In this document: positions 5,833 to 8,252 of the stretch, in pieces
Layout: each line of letters begins with the position of its first letter
Numbering within the stretch: the stretch's first letter is position 1
Source of the DNA: VMFP01 sp964630025
GTDB taxonomy: Bacteria; Patescibacteriota; Andersenbacteria; UBA10190; CAIZMI01
Direction of reading: 5' to 3'
DNA length: 8,252 bases
Assembly: GCA_964630025.1 (NCBI GenBank)
Contig: CAZVRG010000034.1
Span: 1 to 8,252 of the forward strand
Notes under the pieces: model-generated
The model's database searches: none
The model's input: the letters and a program-made list of their open reading frames with translations, nothing else
Told to the model about the DNA's origin: nothing
Translations under genes and position numbers: made by a program

Positions 5833-7299
5833 ATGCCAAGTCATTCTCGCGAAAAGGAAAAGGATTCTTCAGAAGTGCGCCGATCCAAACACGGACATCG
5901 TTCAATGTCGGCGGATGGCGGGGAAGAGGAAGTGCCGCCTCCAGAAATACACCCGGTGTATCACGCGGCGCGGGGTATGCACGATCTGCTCCCCGCCGAG
6001 CAGCCCTATTGGGATGTGATCAGCGATCTCGTGCGGGAAACTGCCGGGTCGTTTGGATATCAGCGCATTGAGACGCCTATCGCGGAAGCATCCGGACTGT
6101 TTGAGCGTAGTTTGGGGGGCACAAGCGACGTGGTCTCGAAGGAACTCTTTTTTGTGCGTGATCGCACGGGAAAAGAAAAACTTGTCCTGCGACCGGAGGG
6201 CACCGCGGCGATTGTTCGTGCCTATCTCGAACACGGTATGCACACGCTCCCGCAGCCGGTAAAACTCTGGTATCTCTCACCCATGTTTCGACATGAGCGT
6301 CCGCAGGCCGGGCGGTATCGGCAATTCTGGCAATTTGGCGTGGAAGTGATCGGCGAAGCCGATGCCCTTATCGACGCGCAGGTCATTCACCTTGTCTACG
6401 AAATTCTCCATGGACTCCAGCTCGAGCACTTTCGCATTGACGTGAACAGCATTGGACACCCGGCGGCCAACTGTCGCCAGGCCTATGTTGCGCTGCTGAA
6501 AACCCATGCACAGGCGCATCGCGCGAAGCTGTGCAATGATTGTCGGGAGCGCCTGAAGAAAAATCCGCTGCGCATGCTCGATTGCAAGGAAGAGAAGTGC
6601 CAGCTCGTTGCCAATACGGCGCCGAAACTCACCGAGCACCTCTGTGATGCGTGCAAAACTCACTATCGCGCGCTTCTTGGGTTGTTGCGTGATTTGCAGA
6701 TTCCCGTAAAAGAAAATCCGCGCCTTGTCCGCGGTCTCGATTACTACACGCGCACGGTCTTTGAAGTTGTCTCCACAGCGCGTGCGCCGCAGACGAGCAG
6801 TTCTTCCCCGGATGGATCTTCGGGGACGGCAGCGCCCGAGTCGTCAGCGTCTCTCGCGCTTGCTGCAGGCGGGCGATACGACGGGCTCGTGGAGATGTTT
6901 GGCGGAAACCCGACGCCTGCCATGGGGGTTGCCGCAGGCATTGAGCGCATCATTCTTGCCATGCGCAATGAGGGCATTGAAGCGAACCGAACGGATACGC
7001 CGGAAGTGTTTCTGGTGCATCTTGGGGATTTAGGACGGAAGCGCGCGCTTGCGCTGTTTGATGAATTACGTCGGGCGGGCATTCGTGTCGGTGAAGCGTT
7101 CCACAAGTCGGGGATCAAACCGCAACTACGCGTTGCGGATCGTCTCCGTACGCCGTGGGCGCTCATTCTCGGGCAGAAGGAAGCCCTCGATCAGACCATC
7201 ATTCTACGGAATATGGAGAGCGGCGTGCAGGAAACGCTTGACCTGAATTTGGATTCGCTCATTCCGATGCTGAAGAAGCGACTCCGCCACGAAGGATGA
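5833..7299 (+). CDS. hisS: Histidyl-tRNA synthetase
   Basis: This class II synthetase charges tRNA-His in the cytoplasm. From the ATG at 5833 it has 488 residues, longer than the usual 420-430. The catalytic core begins near ARGMHDLLP (46-54) and contains motif 2 MFRHERPQAGRYRQFWQ (151 onward), the histidine-specific LVRGLDYYTRTVFE (298-311) and AAGGRYDGL (344-352), and motif 3 in AMGVAAGIERI. The C-terminal anticodon-binding domain fills about 385-488. Extra length comes from a charged N-terminal extension of about 43 residues and a Ser/Ala/Pro-rich insert at about 316-340. Six cysteines form three pairs (C234/C237, C251/C256, C271/C274) in the domain inserted between motifs 2 and 3. The start is uncertain: ATG 5905 (M25) is an alternative, and neither has a Shine-Dalgarno sequence. 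The frame is also open upstream into lepB, but that part is lepB shadow. Confidence 0.97.
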   Translation: MPSHSREKEKDSSEVRRSKHGHRSMSADGGEEEVPPPEIHPVYHAARGMHDLLPAEQPYWDVISDLVRETAGSFGYQRIETPIAEASGLFERSLGGTSDVVSKELFFVRDRTGKEKLVLRPEGTAAIVRAYLEHGMHTLPQPVKLWYLSPMFRHERPQAGRYRQFWQFGVEVIGEADALIDAQVIHLVYEILHGLQLEHFRIDVNSIGHPAANCRQAYVALLKTHAQAHRAKLCNDCRERLKKNPLRMLDCKEEKCQLVANTAPKLTEHLCDACKTHYRALLGLLRDLQIPVKENPRLVRGLDYYTRTVFEVVSTARAPQTSSSSPDGSSGTAAPESSASLALAAGGRYDGLVEMFGGNPTPAMGVAAGIERIILAMRNEGIEANRTDTPEVFLVHLGDLGRKRALALFDELRRAGIRVGEAFHKSGIKPQLRVADRLRTPWALILGQKEALDQTIILRNMESGVQETLDLNLDSLIPMLKKRLRHEG

Positions 7300-7329
7300 T
7301 CTCGCTGGCGCCCCCCGCTCATTATATAT

Positions 7330-7674
7330 ATGCAGATGAACAATTGTTTATTTTGCCGCATCGCGGCACACGAGCAAGCAGCAGATATCGTGTACGAAGA
7401 CGATGAGGTGATTGCGTTTCGGGATATTCATCCGAAATACCGCGTCCATCTTCTTGTGATCCCGAAGATGCATCTGTCTGGCGTTCAAGAGCTGAAAGAA
7501 CAACACGATGCGCTCGCAGGAAAACTCCTGCGCGTGGGTGCAGCATTGGCAGAGAAAGAAAATATTGCCGACGCAGGCTTTCGGCTTCTCACAAACCAAG
7601 GACCCGACGCGGGGCAGGTTGTTCACCATCTCCACCTCCACGTGCTTGGTGGAGAACCGCTTCGGGGTCTGTAA
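7330..7674 (+). CDS. HIT-family (HINT-like) nucleotide hydrolase/transferase
   Basis: Histidine-triad proteins hydrolyse or transfer nucleoside monophosphates from phosphoramidates or dinucleotides; HINT-type members are small cytoplasmic dimers. The 114-residue product is full length for the family. The N-terminus NCLFCRI has the Cys-x2-Cys pair (C6, C9) that binds zinc in some members; the middle contains the typical VIAFRDIHPKYRVHLLVIPK; and near the C-terminus HLHLHVLGG gives H100, H102 and H104, with H102 as the expected nucleophile. The exact substrate cannot be read from sequence. It starts 30 bp after hisS. Two ATGs (7330, 7336) are possible and neither has a Shine-Dalgarno site. An AT-rich TATATA run directly before them may be a -10 box. 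Confidence 0.95.
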   Translation: MQMNNCLFCRIAAHEQAADIVYEDDEVIAFRDIHPKYRVHLLVIPKMHLSGVQELKEQHDALAGKLLRVGAALAEKENIADAGFRLLTNQGPDAGQVVHHLHLHVLGGEPLRGL

Positions 7675-7682
7675 ACCGATAA

Positions 7683-7716
7683 CACAAAAAGAACCCTCCA
7701 ACGCGATGTTGGAGGG
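7683..7716 (-). terminator. Intrinsic terminator of the two-helix membrane protein gene
   Basis: Read on the minus strand, a perfect 9-bp stem (CCCTCCAAC at 7694-7702 paired with 7708-7716, 5-nt loop) is followed by TTCTTTTTGTG. It begins 8 bp after the stop codon at 7726-7724. The plus strand has no T-run after the stem, so it serves the minus-strand gene; the hairpin might still slow plus-strand transcripts from the HIT gene. Confidence 0.85.
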
Positions 7717-7723
7717 GACGTTG

Positions 7724-8200
7724 CTACGGCATGGACAATGTGTAGACATCGTTGACAAACCGTAGTCGCGAGAGTTTCAGAGATCGCATTGCCTCTTTGG
7801 CGACATCCCGTACCGTGTGCTGAAGTTTATCCTCGCGCACCGCAGTGCTCAACTGAAGAAGCAAGGCGCGTTCATGATGGCCCGCGTCCAATTCCTCAAT
7901 TTCTGCAAGCCATGCCTGCAGTGCGGTCATGGGAGGGTTCCGGCGCCACTGGAGGTACAGGAACGCCTGACCAATGACGCAGATCGCAATGGTGATGAAC
8001 AGAAGGGTCATGGACACCCCGCCAAAGGAAAGCTCGGGATACAGCCAGGCGCGTACGGAAAAACCGCCGCAGTACAGCACGATGATCACGCACACGATCC
8101 AGATGCTAAGGAGTTTCGACAACCGCCGTGCGCGTTGGATCCGTAGCGTCATGTACATTGCCTGTACCAGTTCGTCATGCTCCTCGGGATACAAACGCAT
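7724..8200 (-). CDS. Unknown membrane protein with two transmembrane helices (158 aa)
   Basis: I do not recognise a family. The 158-residue protein starts with a charged segment (1-28, MRLYPEEHDELVQAMYMTLR and a basic RIQRARR patch). Two hydrophobic helices follow (about 29-48, LLSIWIVCVIIVLYCGGF; about 62-83, VSMTLLFITIAICVIGQAFLYL) with a short loop between. A C-terminal half of about 75 residues looks helical and carries EIEELDAGHHERALLLQL near 105-122 and several basic residues. With the RIQRARR and QWRR basic flanks on the inner side of each helix, both termini would be cytoplasmic. The ATG at 8200 follows AAGGAGG at 5-nt spacing, a strong site, so the start is secure. The gene has its own terminator and is convergent with the HIT gene; no partner gene on its strand is visible in the window. 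Confidence 0.85.
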   Translation of the reverse strand: MRLYPEEHDELVQAMYMTLRIQRARRLSKLLSIWIVCVIIVLYCGGFSVRAWLYPELSFGGVSMTLLFITIAICVIGQAFLYLQWRRNPPMTALQAWLAEIEELDAGHHERALLLQLSTAVREDKLQHTVRDVAKEAMRSLKLSRLRFVNDVYTLSMP

Positions 8201-8205
8201 GCGCT

Positions 8206-8212
8206 CCTCCTT
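8206..8212 (-). promoter_or_regulatory. Strong Shine-Dalgarno site of the two-helix protein gene
   Basis: AAGGAGG on the minus strand ends 5 nt before the ATG at 8200-8198. I see no convincing promoter in the remaining 40 bp to the window edge, so the promoter, or an upstream gene of an operon, probably lies outside. Confidence 0.8.
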
Positions 8213-8252
8213 GCCGGCTCCACGTTGTGATAGAACGACTTGCCGCCCCCTC

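Noticed and set aside
1..8252. Recoding of UGA as glycine, as in some CPR lineages
   Set aside because: TGA ends pth, the LCP gene and hisS exactly where the proteins should end, and I saw no in-frame TGA inside any conserved protein.
1..8252. CRISPR arrays, insertion sequences, tRNA or rRNA genes
   Set aside because: No spaced direct repeats, transposase-like frames, terminal inverted repeats around a gene, or cloverleaf sequences were seen; gaps between genes are too short to hold most of these.

Overview
The window carries eight protein-coding genes and no RNA genes, mobile elements or CRISPR arrays. It is compact (no gap between genes exceeds about 160 bp), fairly GC-rich, and read with the standard bacterial code: TGA is the stop of the pth, LCP and hisS genes. 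The reduced housekeeping proteins, the LCP wall-attachment protein and the scarcity of Shine-Dalgarno motifs suggest a small-genome bacterium, perhaps from the Patescibacteria/CPR. That placement is an inference from gene style, not from a marker gene. UGA is not read as glycine, which argues against the Gracilibacteria/Absconditabacteria type.

Layout. 1-2256 (minus) is the first 752 codons of mfd, the transcription-repair coupling factor, cut by the left edge inside the motor. A divergent promoter region (2257-2398) separates it from a small acidic helical protein of unknown function (2399-2773, plus), which ends in a UUCG-loop hairpin. Convergent to it, on the minus strand, lie pth (2809-3351) and, upstream of pth, a LytR-CpsA-Psr protein with a C-terminal LytR_C domain (3445-5010). 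A second divergent promoter region (5011-5168) leads to a plus-strand run: lepB (5169-5822), hisS (5833-7299) and a HIT/HINT-family protein (7330-7674). A convergent minus-strand gene for an unknown protein with two membrane helices (7724-8200) closes the window, and its terminator lies between it and the HIT gene.

The genes cover repair (mfd), translation quality control and aminoacylation (pth, hisS), protein export (lepB), cell-envelope polymer attachment (LCP) and nucleotide metabolism (HIT). No single pathway joins them. lepB and hisS are probably one transcript (10-bp gap). lepB and the LCP gene share a divergent promoter region, so two envelope functions sit back to back.

I see no clear new defence system or other undescribed system. 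The points most worth a second look are regulatory: a perfect inverted repeat formed by two back-to-back -35 boxes, a 12-bp motif shared by the mfd and LCP promoters, very short predicted leaders, strong Shine-Dalgarno sites only in front of the two unknown genes, and a perfect palindrome over the lepB start codon. Protein-level oddities are an Asn-to-His change in the peptidyl-tRNA hydrolase active site, and a Ser/Ala-rich insert plus three cysteine pairs in histidyl-tRNA synthetase.
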